Origin: DASYAE01 sp036501535
GTDB taxonomy: Bacteria; Actinomycetota; Actinomycetes; Streptomycetales; Catenulisporaceae
Length of the DNA: 64,000 nucleotides
Reading direction: 5' to 3'
Assembly: GCA_036501535.1 (NCBI GenBank)
Contig: DASYAE010000043.1
Coordinates: 37,385 to 101,384 of the forward strand
Under the pieces are notes generated by a model that saw only the letters and a list, made by a program, of their open reading frames with translations, was not told the origin of the DNA and did no database searches. The position numbers and the translations under genes are program-made. Below are positions 34,762 to 43,269 of this stretch, in pieces (positions within the stretch are counted from its first letter, which is position 1; the number at the start of each line of letters is the position of its first letter).

Positions 34762-35438
34762 CCACGACCGCCCGCGACGAGATCCTGGCCCGGGTCCGCA
34801 ACGCCCTACACGACGTCCCCGCGCAAGCCCGCAACGTAGCCGACACGTCATCAATCCCCCGCGACTACCTCATCACCCACATCGACGAGAGCCCGCAAGC
34901 GATGACCGACCTGCTGGCCCGCAACCTCGCCGACTACCGAGCCACGGTCCACCACTGCACGGACGCAGAGACAGAACTCCCGCCCCTGATCGCCCGCCTG
35001 CTGGCCGAGCACGGCACCGAATCCGTCGTCACCCCGCCGGGCCTGCCCGACACCTGGCTTTCTCAGTGCACGCACCTGGCCCACAAGGCCGACACCGATG
35101 CAGAACTCCTGGACGCCCGAGCCCTCGACCACATCGACTCCGTGATCACCGGCTGCGCACTCGCCATCGCCGAGACCGGCACCATCGTCCTGGACGGCTC
35201 CCCGGACCAGGGCCGACGCGCCCTGACACTGGTCCCCGACCACCATGTCTGCATCATCCGCACCGACCGGATCGTCGCCTCCGTCGCCAGAGCCCTGCCA
35301 CGCCTCGACCCGCGCCGCCCACTCACCTGGATCTCAGGGCCCTCAGCCACCAGCGACATCGAGTTCTCCCGAGTCGAGGGCGTCCACGGCCCCCGCACAC
35401 TCGACGCGGTGATCGTCGAAGTCCAGGCTCACGTCTGA
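34758..35438 (+). CDS. lutC: Lactate utilization protein LutC
   Basis: A 226-residue LUD-domain protein, third subunit of the L-lactate dehydrogenase complex. 'DSVITGCALAIAETGTIVLD' and 'LVPDHHVCIIRTDRIVASV' are the conserved parts. The ATG at 34758 has GGAAGGAGA 7 bp upstream and overlaps the lutB stop. Its 3' end overlaps the convergent phospholipase-D-like gene by 10 bp. Confidence 0.92.
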   Translation: MTTTARDEILARVRNALHDVPAQARNVADTSSIPRDYLITHIDESPQAMTDLLARNLADYRATVHHCTDAETELPPLIARLLAEHGTESVVTPPGLPDTWLSQCTHLAHKADTDAELLDARALDHIDSVITGCALAIAETGTIVLDGSPDQGRRALTLVPDHHVCIIRTDRIVASVARALPRLDPRRPLTWISGPSATSDIEFSRVEGVHGPRTLDAVIVEVQAHV

Positions 35439-36640
35439 GCGGCCCCGCCGCCGAAGTCCGCACTGAACTGATTCTCGATCACCGAGACATCGGCGCCGTC
35501 GTGCAGAATGATGCCGAGCTCACGGTTCTGATCCAGCGAAGCCGCGGTGAGGTTCATCGAGCCGAGCTCGACAGTCTGATCTGACTGCCCCGCATCCGCA
35601 ACGACGGCCTTGGCGTGGATATAGAGGCCGGTGCTGCCGGAATATCCCACGACCTTCCCACCCGCCGACACCACCTTGTTCACTTCGGACGAGTACTGCG
35701 ACGGCGACTCGATAACCACCCGCACCGCAACCCCGGCCTTGGCCTTCGCGGCGATGGCGTCAACAATCGTGCTGTCACTGAACTCCTCGCCCTCGACATC
35801 CAGCGCCTTCGTCGCGCCGTTGATCACCGAGAGCAGCCGCGACTGCGCAGTGTTCGGCGACCACAGCAGGTCGTCCCCGTCCGAAGCAGTAATGGACGAA
35901 TGCGCATAGTCAGCATTGAACACCGCGACAATCGCCGCCACGTCGTTCGCATCATCGTCAAAGAACCCGTAGTCCCGCGTGGTCGTATAGTCCGACGACG
36001 TCAGATTCCCGGTCAGAATCGCCGACTCCCGGTTGTCGATCGTCACCGTCTTCTGATGCGTGTACGAAAACGCCGTCGACGACCAGACCACCCCGACCCC
36101 GCCGCTCTGCAGCGCCGAGAAGTCGCTCTGGTTCGTCGATTTCTCCTTCAGGTCCAGAATGACCCGCACAGTCACCCCGGCCTTCTGCTTGGCAATCAGG
36201 TCGTTGACCACGGTGCTGTCCGACAGCTCATACATGGTCATATCGATGCTCGAGCCAGCCGACTGGATGAAGTTGTAAATCGTCGGCTCCGCCGAGGTAC
36301 TCGTCGCAAACACAAACGCCGACCCGTTCCCCGCAGCCGCCGGCGCCCCACTTGCCGGCGCAGCCGACGCACTCGCACTCGCCCCCGCACCCGGGCTCGA
36401 GAACGAGACATGCCCGCGGACCAGCGCATAGCCCACTCCGACCACAAGCGCGACCACGACGAAGGCCTCAATCCGCCCGAGCCCACCGCGCGAGAACCCG
36501 CCCCGGCTGGACCGTCGTGATCTGCGATACCTGCTGCGTGATCTGGCCAACTTCGATTCCCTCTGCACCCTCGACCGACAGCGACACAAGCTCGCCGTCG
36601 AGTCCCCGTCCAACACGAGCTCAAACGTCGCGCTGCCCAT
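35429..36640 (-). CDS. Membrane-anchored phospholipase D-like protein
   Basis: A 403-residue protein. A Ser/Arg-rich basic N-terminus is followed by one membrane helix ('IEAFVVVALVVGVGYALV'), a Ser/Ala linker, and two PLD domains. Both HKD motifs are complete: 'THQKTVTIDN' and 'IHAKAVVADAG', each HxKx4D. The extracytoplasmic domain could be a phosphodiesterase acting on lipids or nucleic acid. The start is uncertain: GTG 36568 and TTG 36550 (with AGAGGG 8 bp upstream) are in frame and may be used. It has no functional link to the rhamnose genes it abuts. Confidence 0.85.
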   Translation of the reverse strand: MGSATFELVLDGDSTASLCRCRSRVQRESKLARSRSRYRRSRRSSRGGFSRGGLGRIEAFVVVALVVGVGYALVRGHVSFSSPGAGASASASAAPASGAPAAAGNGSAFVFATSTSAEPTIYNFIQSAGSSIDMTMYELSDSTVVNDLIAKQKAGVTVRVILDLKEKSTNQSDFSALQSGGVGVVWSSTAFSYTHQKTVTIDNRESAILTGNLTSSDYTTTRDYGFFDDDANDVAAIVAVFNADYAHSSITASDGDDLLWSPNTAQSRLLSVINGATKALDVEGEEFSDSTIVDAIAAKAKAGVAVRVVIESPSQYSSEVNKVVSAGGKVVGYSGSTGLYIHAKAVVADAGQSDQTVELGSMNLTAASLDQNRELGIILHDGADVSVIENQFSADFGGGAAQT

Positions 36641-36672
36641 GGCAGTCGCCGGTTTAGCCTCTGGCTTCGTGC

Positions 36673-37260
36673 TTACTCCGGTTGGAGGGCTGTCGCCGCA
36701 GTCAGCCGCGCCGCCGCGCGTGCGGGGACGAACGCGCCGAGCGCGGCGATGGCGACGCCGGCCAGGGCCAAGAGGACGAGTGTCGTGGCATGCCAGACAT
36801 CGAGCATCGAGGGCGGGAAGCCGATGCCGGCCGCGTGAGCCATGGCGGGGACGACAAGCCGGCGTAACGCCATACCTAGCGGAATGCCGACCAGCGCGCC
36901 GACGAGTGCAGGCAGCGCCGTCGAGGTCACCATCATCGCGACCACGTGATTCGAGGTGATGCCGAGGGCCTCAAGGATGCCCGCGTCGCGGCGGCGTACG
37001 CGGGCCGTCAGCACGACTGAGTTGAACACCCCGAGCGCTGCGACGACGGCCAGGAGCAGCGCCAGCAGGGTCGCAGTCGCAGTGATGGCCGCGGCGATGG
37101 CGTTCGTCGTCGGTTGGGCGCCCGGATAAGGGCCCGGGTCGACCGCGCTCACGGAGTTGTCATATACGGCGACAACGGCTGGCGCGGCGAGGTGGAAGGG
37201 CCGCCCCCCGCCGACGGCTTCCGCGTGACAGCCAGGCTGCCCGTCCCCGCCAAATTTCGA
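36673..37260 (-). pseudogene. FtsX-like permease, C-terminal remnant
   Basis: About 159 residues after the GTG at 37152 read as the last FtsX block ('TATATLLALLLAVVAALGVF', 'RRRDAGILEALGITSNHVV'). The same frame continues upstream ('HLAAPAVVAVYDNSV') without a usable start or ribosome site. The other 500 or more residues of a normal permease, and its ATPase, are absent. It is probably the tail of a deleted ABC permease gene. Confidence 0.7.
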
Positions 37261-37289
37261 TGAGCACAGACCCCAGAGACACAGACCGA

Positions 37290-37454
37290 ATGACCGTCGG
37301 CGTCATCCGGACCGTCCCGGCCGACGACCAGCCGCTCGCCCGCGCGGGATTACGCGTGCTGATCGCCGACGCGGCCACCAGGCGAGGGCGGTGTATGGGC
37401 GTACTTAACATGCCTCGTGAAAAGCTTGACCGGGATTTTGATCTTTTCCTCTGA
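37290..37454 (+). pseudogene. NarL-type response regulator, N-terminal remnant
   Basis: The first 28 residues ('PADDQPLARAGLRVLIADA' within them) match the start of an actinobacterial LuxR/NarL response regulator: the acidic pair and the first receiver helix. Homology then stops abruptly at about 37375, and a stop follows at 37454. The phosphoacceptor Asp, the rest of the receiver and the HTH are missing. With the FtsX remnant beside it this marks a deletion junction. Confidence 0.6.
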
Positions 37455-37852
37455 CCTCATAAGTTGACTCTTGCACCTCGCCTCACATGCGCTTCAGCTG
37501 CAGATTCCGCCGATCAGCCCCGGCAAGACGATCTTGCTGGCGCCGTTTCGGGCGGCGGAGTGACGGCGAAGTCGCATGTATGATCTAGCCGCAACAGCGT
37601 CCACACGCGGGACCACGAGGCACACGCGGCCACACCGGGCCCGCGGATCCGAGGGCAGGAGCCACAGCCATGGATGAAACGCAGGAGCTTGAGGCACTCA
37701 TCCGTAGGCTCTGTATGGAAATACTCTGATGAGCTAGTGCTGATCGCTCTCGACTCAGGGCTCGATAAACACCCGGTGCACCCCGCCGCGTACATGACCG
37801 CGAGACGCGGCGGGTTGGTGGATACAGCCACCATCCCGAACCGAGAACACAT
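37455..37852. other. Decayed intergenic region before the SARP regulator gene
   Basis: About 400 bp with lower GC and no intact gene. One short frame (37670-37729) with a ribosome site is listed separately. The rest shows no recognised element. Confidence 0.5.
37670..37729 (+). pseudogene. Short reading frame, possibly a frameshifted small protein
   Basis: ATG 37670, with GGGCAGGAG about 8 bp upstream, encodes MDETQELEALIRRLCMEIL then stops. A second frame directly after continues with 'SDELVLIALDSGLDKH'. Joined by a -1/+1 shift, the two parts faintly resemble the Spo0E-like pattern (an 'ALIRRLxxEI' helix then 'LSxxLDKxI'). This is a guess; it may also be a real 19-residue peptide or chance. 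Confidence 0.25.
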
Positions 37853-40800
37853 TCAGCCTTCGGCCGCCGGGCGATCCACAGCCCCGGCGGCCGCGCCGCG
37901 TTCGAGCCGAAGGCGCAGTTCAGCGGCTGCTCGCGCCTGGTACGGCTCGACCATCTCAAGCGCTTGTCTCCAGTGCCGACGCGCCAGGTCGGTCCGACCA
38001 TCGGAATCCAGCAGATCCCCGATACCTCGGTGCGCCTCGGCCCGCTCGGTGGAAGCAGATATGCCATCAGCCGAACTCAACGCCGCTTCGTAGGCCGCCA
38101 ACGCAGCCTCCCGATCTCCATGCTGCTCAGCCAGTGCAGCCTCCATCAGCCGCAACCGCACCGCGAACACCGGATCCGGGATCTTCCCGCACTCGTCGAC
38201 AGCCTGCCGGTAGAAGCGCTCGGCGTCATCCAGGCGGCCCAAGAGTATGCCTGACCGGATTCCCTCGAACAGCACGTTCGCCACTCCGATGCCGTTTCCC
38301 AGGCGCTGGAAGATTGCGGCCGCGGAATCGAGCATCGGTCCGGCCTCGGCCGGACTTCCCGTCAGGTTATATGCCTCGCCGAGGTTCAGTAGAATAATCG
38401 CATGGCTGTTCGGATCTCCGAGCGGCAAAGACAACTCGTAAGCGCGGCGATAGTACTTCAATGCCAGTTCGAACTCGCCTCTGCGCTGGTGAAATGTACC
38501 GAGATTGTTCACACAGTTGCATTCGATCGCTTCATCATGGACGGACTTGGCCACGTCGAGCGCCCGCTCGCACTGGATGATCGCCTCGCCGTGCCGGCCG
38601 GCCTGGAAGAGCGCGAGACCGAGACGGTAAAGACCTTCCGCCTCGCCTCTGCGATCACCCAGTCGCGCCCACGCGAAGGCCGCCTGCCGGAATCGCTGCG
38701 CCGCCTCGTCGGCCCAGTGCCCGACATGGAGGATCCGGCCCAGGTTCAGATTCGCCTCCGCCTGGCCGTCCTCGTCCCCGAGTGCCCGCCACAGGTCCAG
38801 TGCGGACTCGGCTTCTCGCCGGGCCCGGTCGAGTCGGCCGAGCCGCCAGTGTGCGGTGGCCAGGTCGTTCCGGGCCCGTGCCTGGCCCGCCTTGTCACCT
38901 AAATCAGCCCACGTAGCCAGAGCGCATTCATGCAGGACTGCTGCCTCAGCCCATAGCCCTCGCCTGTCGGAGTAGGCAGCCAGTTGATGCGCCATCAGGG
39001 CGGCTTCAGGCTTCCGCCGCCTGATCGACTCGTCCATCACGATGCGCAGCGTCTCCTGGTGCGTGTCGAGCCACTCGGCCGCGGCGTGCGCATCTGCGAA
39101 GGCCGGCGCGGGAAGAGGACGATGCCACGCCGCATCCCGTCTCAGAGCAGGCAAAGGCGTATGGCGATGAGGGTCGAAGAGTGCGCTTGCCCGGTCGGAC
39201 GCCACCAGGCTGTATCGGAGCAGGCGGTCCCGGGCACGTTCGAAGTCTGCGACCGATGCCTCGGTCGCCATGATCCTCGCCGCGAACCCGCGTAGCAGAT
39301 CATGCAACCCATAGCTCTTCCGCTGTGGCTCGGTCAGCAGATTGTGCTCATATAGCGTGCACAACGCCTGATATGTCTCCTCGGCGCTCAATCCGGCGAG
39401 CGCGGCCGCGAACCCCGCGTCGATGTGGCGTCCCGGATACAACGCCAGATGGCGCAGCACGACTCGCGCTTCGACCGGCAGAAGTCGATACGAGGTATCG
39501 AACGTTGCAGCAAGGCACTGCGTCAAAGCGTTCCCGACGGCTGAACGTTCCGTGTTGCGTAAGTGCTCCGCAAGGTCCGTCGCAGTCCACTTAGGTCGCC
39601 CGCGCAACAAACCGCCAGCCATCGAGAGCGCCAGCGGGACGCCGCCGCAGGTCGCAACAGCCGCCGCGACCTCGGCCGGATCGGTGTCGGCCGGAAGCTG
39701 CGCGCTACGGATGAACAGAGCGCTGGCGTCTTCCTCAGCCATCGGCTCAAGCGGGTGGTTGATCGCGTCCGGCAGGTCGAGCAGCAGTGAGCGCGAGGTG
39801 ATCAGGACGATGCTGCCGGGGCTGTTCGGAATCAACGGACGCAGTTGCTCCGCGTCTGCGGCGTCGTCGAGCAGGACCAGGATCCTGCGTCCGTCGCCGT
39901 GCCCGCGCCACAGCGAGACGAGATGGTCGAGACCGCCGGCCTGCTGTAGCCGCTGCGGATCGAGGCCGAACGTGCTCAGCAGGGTGACGAGGGCCGTCTC
40001 GGGCCGGTTCGGCGGTCGGTTCGCGTCGTGGCCGCGCAAGTGGAGTTGCAGCGCTCCGTCAGGACACATGGGGCGCAGCAGATAGGCGAGGCGCAGTGCG
40101 AGGCTCGACTTGCCGACGCCGGGCATTCCGCTGATAACGCAGACGGCTGGCTGGCCGTCTGCCAGCCGCTGGGCGATCTGGCTGCTCAGCGTGTTCAGCT
40201 CAAAGGCCCGTCCGGTGAAACCAGGGAGGTCGCGCTCCAGCGTGTTCGGCGCGGGCGCGACCGCGGTCATCGCCATCGCAGCCACGGCGCCGTCCGCATT
40301 GTCGTCGCCCTCGATGCGACTGTTCGGAGTCGGAGCCTCGTCCCACTTGCGTGACAATGCGTTACGCGGCACGGAGGCAGCGAGCCCTGCCGGACCCGCG
40401 GGCACCGAGGGACCTATGTCCAAACGCCCGGTCAGGATCATCTGGTTCACTGCCACGAGCCGCGCATGCGGTTCGATGCCGAGGTCTTTGCGCAGCCTTC
40501 GGTCAATGAGGCGATAGTGGGCCAGTGCGTCGGCGCTGCGGCCGGCTTCATGCAGTGCGCGCATAAGCAGGCCCGCGATCGACTCGTCGTACTGATAGCG
40601 AACTGCGAGCTGCCGGAGTTCTCCGATCACTGATTCGGGGTCGCCTTGGTCGAGCTGGAGCCGGATGCGGATCAGCGCCGACTCGAGCAACTTCTCCTGC
40701 AGTTCGGCGCGGGCGCTCTGGGCCCAGGAGCCGGCCAGGTCGGCGAGCGGTTCGCCGCGGACCAGGCTTCGTGCCTCGTTCAGCAGCTCCAGCGCACCAT

Positions 40801-41164
40801 GCCGATCGCCGTCGGCGGCGGCCTTTCTGCCCCGCTGTGTCAGTGCCGAGAATCTCAGTGCATCGACGTTCTCGCTCGGAACCCGAAGTCGATATCCGAC
40901 TCCGGAGATGAACGGGAGGCTCACGAGATCTTCGCCGAACTCCGAAAAACTCCGGCGCAGGCGGGAGGCATACGCCTGTAAACTCGCTAGATACCTCGGG
41001 GGCGCATCATCGTCCCACAGGTGGCGCGCGAGTGATTCGGGGGCGACCGCGTCCTGCCGGGCGAGCAGCAGAATGGCGAGCAACAGTCGGCTCTTCGGCG
41101 GCCCGGCGTCGATCCGTCCTTCCCCCGAGTGCACCTCGACTGCTCCGAGCAGGCGAAATTCCAA
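37853..41164 (-). CDS. AfsR/SARP-type regulator with NB-ARC and TPR domains
   Basis: A 1,103-residue regulator of the AfsR size class. The OmpR-type winged HTH is at about 1-90 ('RLLGAVEVHSG' to 'SGVGYRLRV'). The bacterial transcriptional activation domain is at about 95-245 ('HGALELLNEARSLVRGEPLA', 'YRLIDRRLRKDLGIEPHARL'). The NB-ARC ATPase is at about 310-560, with P-loop 'GMPGVGKSSLAL' and Walker B 'ILVLLDDAADAEQL'. TPR repeats fill about 600-1070. TTG 41164 is chosen because GGGAGGGGAGGGAG lies directly before it and family members begin MxFRLLG; GTG 41203 is the longer alternative. It probably binds the 11-bp-spaced repeats in the divergent gap and regulates the 41462 gene and itself. 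Confidence 0.92.
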   Translation of the reverse strand: MEFRLLGAVEVHSGEGRIDAGPPKSRLLLAILLLARQDAVAPESLARHLWDDDAPPRYLASLQAYASRLRRSFSEFGEDLVSLPFISGVGYRLRVPSENVDALRFSALTQRGRKAAADGDRHGALELLNEARSLVRGEPLADLAGSWAQSARAELQEKLLESALIRIRLQLDQGDPESVIGELRQLAVRYQYDESIAGLLMRALHEAGRSADALAHYRLIDRRLRKDLGIEPHARLVAVNQMILTGRLDIGPSVPAGPAGLAASVPRNALSRKWDEAPTPNSRIEGDDNADGAVAAMAMTAVAPAPNTLERDLPGFTGRAFELNTLSSQIAQRLADGQPAVCVISGMPGVGKSSLALRLAYLLRPMCPDGALQLHLRGHDANRPPNRPETALVTLLSTFGLDPQRLQQAGGLDHLVSLWRGHGDGRRILVLLDDAADAEQLRPLIPNSPGSIVLITSRSLLLDLPDAINHPLEPMAEEDASALFIRSAQLPADTDPAEVAAAVATCGGVPLALSMAGGLLRGRPKWTATDLAEHLRNTERSAVGNALTQCLAATFDTSYRLLPVEARVVLRHLALYPGRHIDAGFAAALAGLSAEETYQALCTLYEHNLLTEPQRKSYGLHDLLRGFAARIMATEASVADFERARDRLLRYSLVASDRASALFDPHRHTPLPALRRDAAWHRPLPAPAFADAHAAAEWLDTHQETLRIVMDESIRRRKPEAALMAHQLAAYSDRRGLWAEAAVLHECALATWADLGDKAGQARARNDLATAHWRLGRLDRARREAESALDLWRALGDEDGQAEANLNLGRILHVGHWADEAAQRFRQAAFAWARLGDRRGEAEGLYRLGLALFQAGRHGEAIIQCERALDVAKSVHDEAIECNCVNNLGTFHQRRGEFELALKYYRRAYELSLPLGDPNSHAIILLNLGEAYNLTGSPAEAGPMLDSAAAIFQRLGNGIGVANVLFEGIRSGILLGRLDDAERFYRQAVDECGKIPDPVFAVRLRLMEAALAEQHGDREAALAAYEAALSSADGISASTERAEAHRGIGDLLDSDGRTDLARRHWRQALEMVEPYQARAAAELRLRLERGAAAGAVDRPAAEG

Positions 41165-41278
41165 CTCCCTCCCCTCCCAAGGGATCACGCAGCGTATTCG
41201 CACCTATCGGCAATGTAGGTGCGGCGCGACCAGCACGCCAGCGCCCACGCAATTCCGCATGTGCAATTCCCGCGGTGT

Positions 41279-41347
41279 GTGCAAGCCCAGTGCAAGCACA
41301 CTGCAAGCGCGCCGACCTGCCGCGCGCAAGCCGTCGTGGAATAAGAC
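41279..41347 (+). promoter_or_regulatory. SARP-type direct repeats and candidate promoter
   Basis: TGCAAGC occurs at 41280, 41291 and 41302, exactly one 11-bp turn apart (the first two as GTGCAAGC). A fourth, CGCAAGC, is at 41325 (23 bp on). A TAAGAC (41342-41347) that could be a -10 follows 10 bp after the fourth copy. SARP activators bind heptamer direct repeats with 11-bp period a short distance before the -10, and a SARP gene lies on the other side of this gap. Confidence 0.7.
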
Positions 41348-41461
41348 TGGGGACGCGGCCTCGCGGCGGCCGGCGATGATCCGGAAATGACACGGTGCTC
41401 AATTCGAGTGCGCCGCTGCGATTGATCCGTCTTCCTGTGTTACCTGGGGAGGATGTTTTCC

Positions 41462-42727
41462 ATGACGTATTCCGGAGCTGCCGGACACAGAGCCGGGGCA
41501 GGGTTCTACGACAGCGGGGCGTGGTGGCTCACCGTGCCGGCGCAGCGCAGGGTCCTGGTGATGCCGGCCACCATGGCCAGCGCGAGCCGGCTGCTCGACG
41601 TCACCGACCTGTTCCACGGCGACCTGCGGGTGCAGCTTTACTTCACTGTCCCGCCGAGCCAGTCCAACCGGGGCACCGCAGAGCTTCTCGGCGCGGTCGG
41701 GGCGCCGCTGCTGCCGTGGGAGAAAGCCAAGACCGAGTCCTTCGACCTGGCGCTGACCGCGAACCTCTCCGGTCTGCACGAGGTCGCCGCGCCGGTAGTG
41801 ATGTTCTCGCACGGGGCGAGCCGCAACAGCCTGGCGCGGCCGCGCGGGCGCGGGTCGATGCCGGTGATCGGGCCGGTGAGCGGGCTGGGTCGGACCGAGT
41901 TGGTCTATGCGGGGGTGCTGGCGCCGACTGCGGTGACCTTCGGGCACGAGCGAGAGCTTGGCATGCTGGCCGAGGACTGCCCGGAGGCGCTGCCGATCGC
42001 GTCGGTGATCGGCGACCCCTGCTACGACCGCATTACCGCGCAGGCCGGGCGGCGCGCCGCCTTCCGCCGCGCGCTCGGTGTCACGGCCGGGCAGAAGCTC
42101 GTGGTCGTCGCCTCGAGCTGGCAGTCCAACTCGCTGATCGGCAGTGCCTCGCACCTGCTCGAGCGCGCGGTGCGCGAGTTGCCCGGCCCGCAGTATCGGG
42201 TCGCGCTGCTGAGCCATCCGAACATTTGGGCCGGGCACGGGGGCTACCAGGTGCAGTCGTGGTTCAAGCCGCTGATCGAGGCGGGTCTGGTGGTCGTGCG
42301 GCCGGAGGCCGATTGGCAGCCGATCCTGACCGCCGCGGACTGGGTCATCGGCGACCACGGGTCGGTCACCCTCTACAGCTCCGTGGCCGGCGTGCCGGTC
42401 ATGCTCGGCGCGTTCGACGAGCGATATATTCACCCTGATTCCGGGGCGGCGGCGCTCGGCCTGGTAGCGCCGCGGGTCGTTGCCAACGTGCCGCTCGGCG
42501 ACCAGCTCGCGCACGCGGCGGCCGAGTTCGACGCGCCCGCGATGGCACGCGTGGCGGCGACGATCTCCTCGGAGCCGGGTGCCTTCGCTCGAACGGCTCG
42601 GCGGCTGCTCTACAACATCATGGGCCTGAGCCAGCCGGCCGTTCCGGCGCGCCTCGCTCCTTCGCAGCCCCCGGCACAGCTGTGGGCCGCGGAGAAGGTC
42701 GCGCGGCAGAGCAGGTCCACGATATGA
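41462..42727 (+). CDS. GT-B-like transferase (CDP-glycerol glycerophosphotransferase-like)
   Basis: A 421-residue protein with no exact family that I can name. 'RRVLVMPATMASASRLLDV', 'VVMFSHGASRNSL' and the C-terminal 'WVIGDHGSVTLYSSVAGVPV' resemble two-Rossmann (GT-B) enzymes such as CDP-glycerol transferases and UDP-GlcNAc 2-epimerases, where the last motif holds the donor phosphate. ATG 41462 was chosen since GGGGAGG lies 9 bp before it; ATG 41453 is too close. It is coupled to the next gene (ATGA). It is the likely target of the divergent SARP regulator. The substrate is unknown. Confidence 0.65.
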   Translation: MTYSGAAGHRAGAGFYDSGAWWLTVPAQRRVLVMPATMASASRLLDVTDLFHGDLRVQLYFTVPPSQSNRGTAELLGAVGAPLLPWEKAKTESFDLALTANLSGLHEVAAPVVMFSHGASRNSLARPRGRGSMPVIGPVSGLGRTELVYAGVLAPTAVTFGHERELGMLAEDCPEALPIASVIGDPCYDRITAQAGRRAAFRRALGVTAGQKLVVVASSWQSNSLIGSASHLLERAVRELPGPQYRVALLSHPNIWAGHGGYQVQSWFKPLIEAGLVVVRPEADWQPILTAADWVIGDHGSVTLYSSVAGVPVMLGAFDERYIHPDSGAAALGLVAPRVVANVPLGDQLAHAAAEFDAPAMARVAATISSEPGAFARTARRLLYNIMGLSQPAVPARLAPSQPPAQLWAAEKVARQSRSTI

Positions 42728-43269
42728 CCACATGGGTGACCGTCGGGCTGGTGCCTCGCACTTGCGTGGTTGCCGGCCCGGTGTGCCAGGACACGAACAG
42801 GTTCGTCACCGTGCACACCGATCGCGGACGTGCCAGGCTCAGCCTCGCCGAGCGTCCGCCCGGCCAGCCGGACCGCGGCGGCCTCGTCCTCGACACGCAT
42901 GTGCGCGCCTGCCTGAACCGGCGCCGCGACGAGCCGTGGTGGGACGCTGCGGACGTTCTGTTCAGTGCCGGTGCCGGGGTCGGCACCGCCGGCCAGGCCG
43001 GTGCCCTGCTCGCGACGCACCCGGGATGCGCGGTGTATGCCTACTGCCATACAGCGAGCGTGATCGTGCTCGCAGTGCGCGTCTGTGATCGCTCGGCCAT
43101 CGTCTACGGCCTCGTAGAAGGCCGCACCGGTGCCGAGTGGTGCGCGACGGCCGCGTCTGCGATGCATGCCTGGATGGCATCGGGGCTCGATCCGCACGCG
43201 CTGCGCGCCATAGCCGCCGCCGACGGGAGCGTCGTCCGATTCGGGTCAGGGTTCTGGCTTCGCGGGTGA
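42724..43269 (+). CDS. Hypothetical protein
   Basis: A 181-residue protein not assigned to a family. It has a Cys-containing N-terminal beta part ('TCVVAGPVCQDTNRFVTVHT') and an Ala-rich hydrophobic centre ('CHTASVIVLAVRVCDRSAIV') that is too polar at its ends to be a sure membrane helix. The ATG overlaps the stop of the upstream gene, so both are made together. The 3' end overlaps the convergent NB-ARC gene by 24 bp. Confidence 0.65.
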   Translation: MTTWVTVGLVPRTCVVAGPVCQDTNRFVTVHTDRGRARLSLAERPPGQPDRGGLVLDTHVRACLNRRRDEPWWDAADVLFSAGAGVGTAGQAGALLATHPGCAVYAYCHTASVIVLAVRVCDRSAIVYGLVEGRTGAEWCATAASAMHAWMASGLDPHALRAIAAADGSVVRFGSGFWLRG

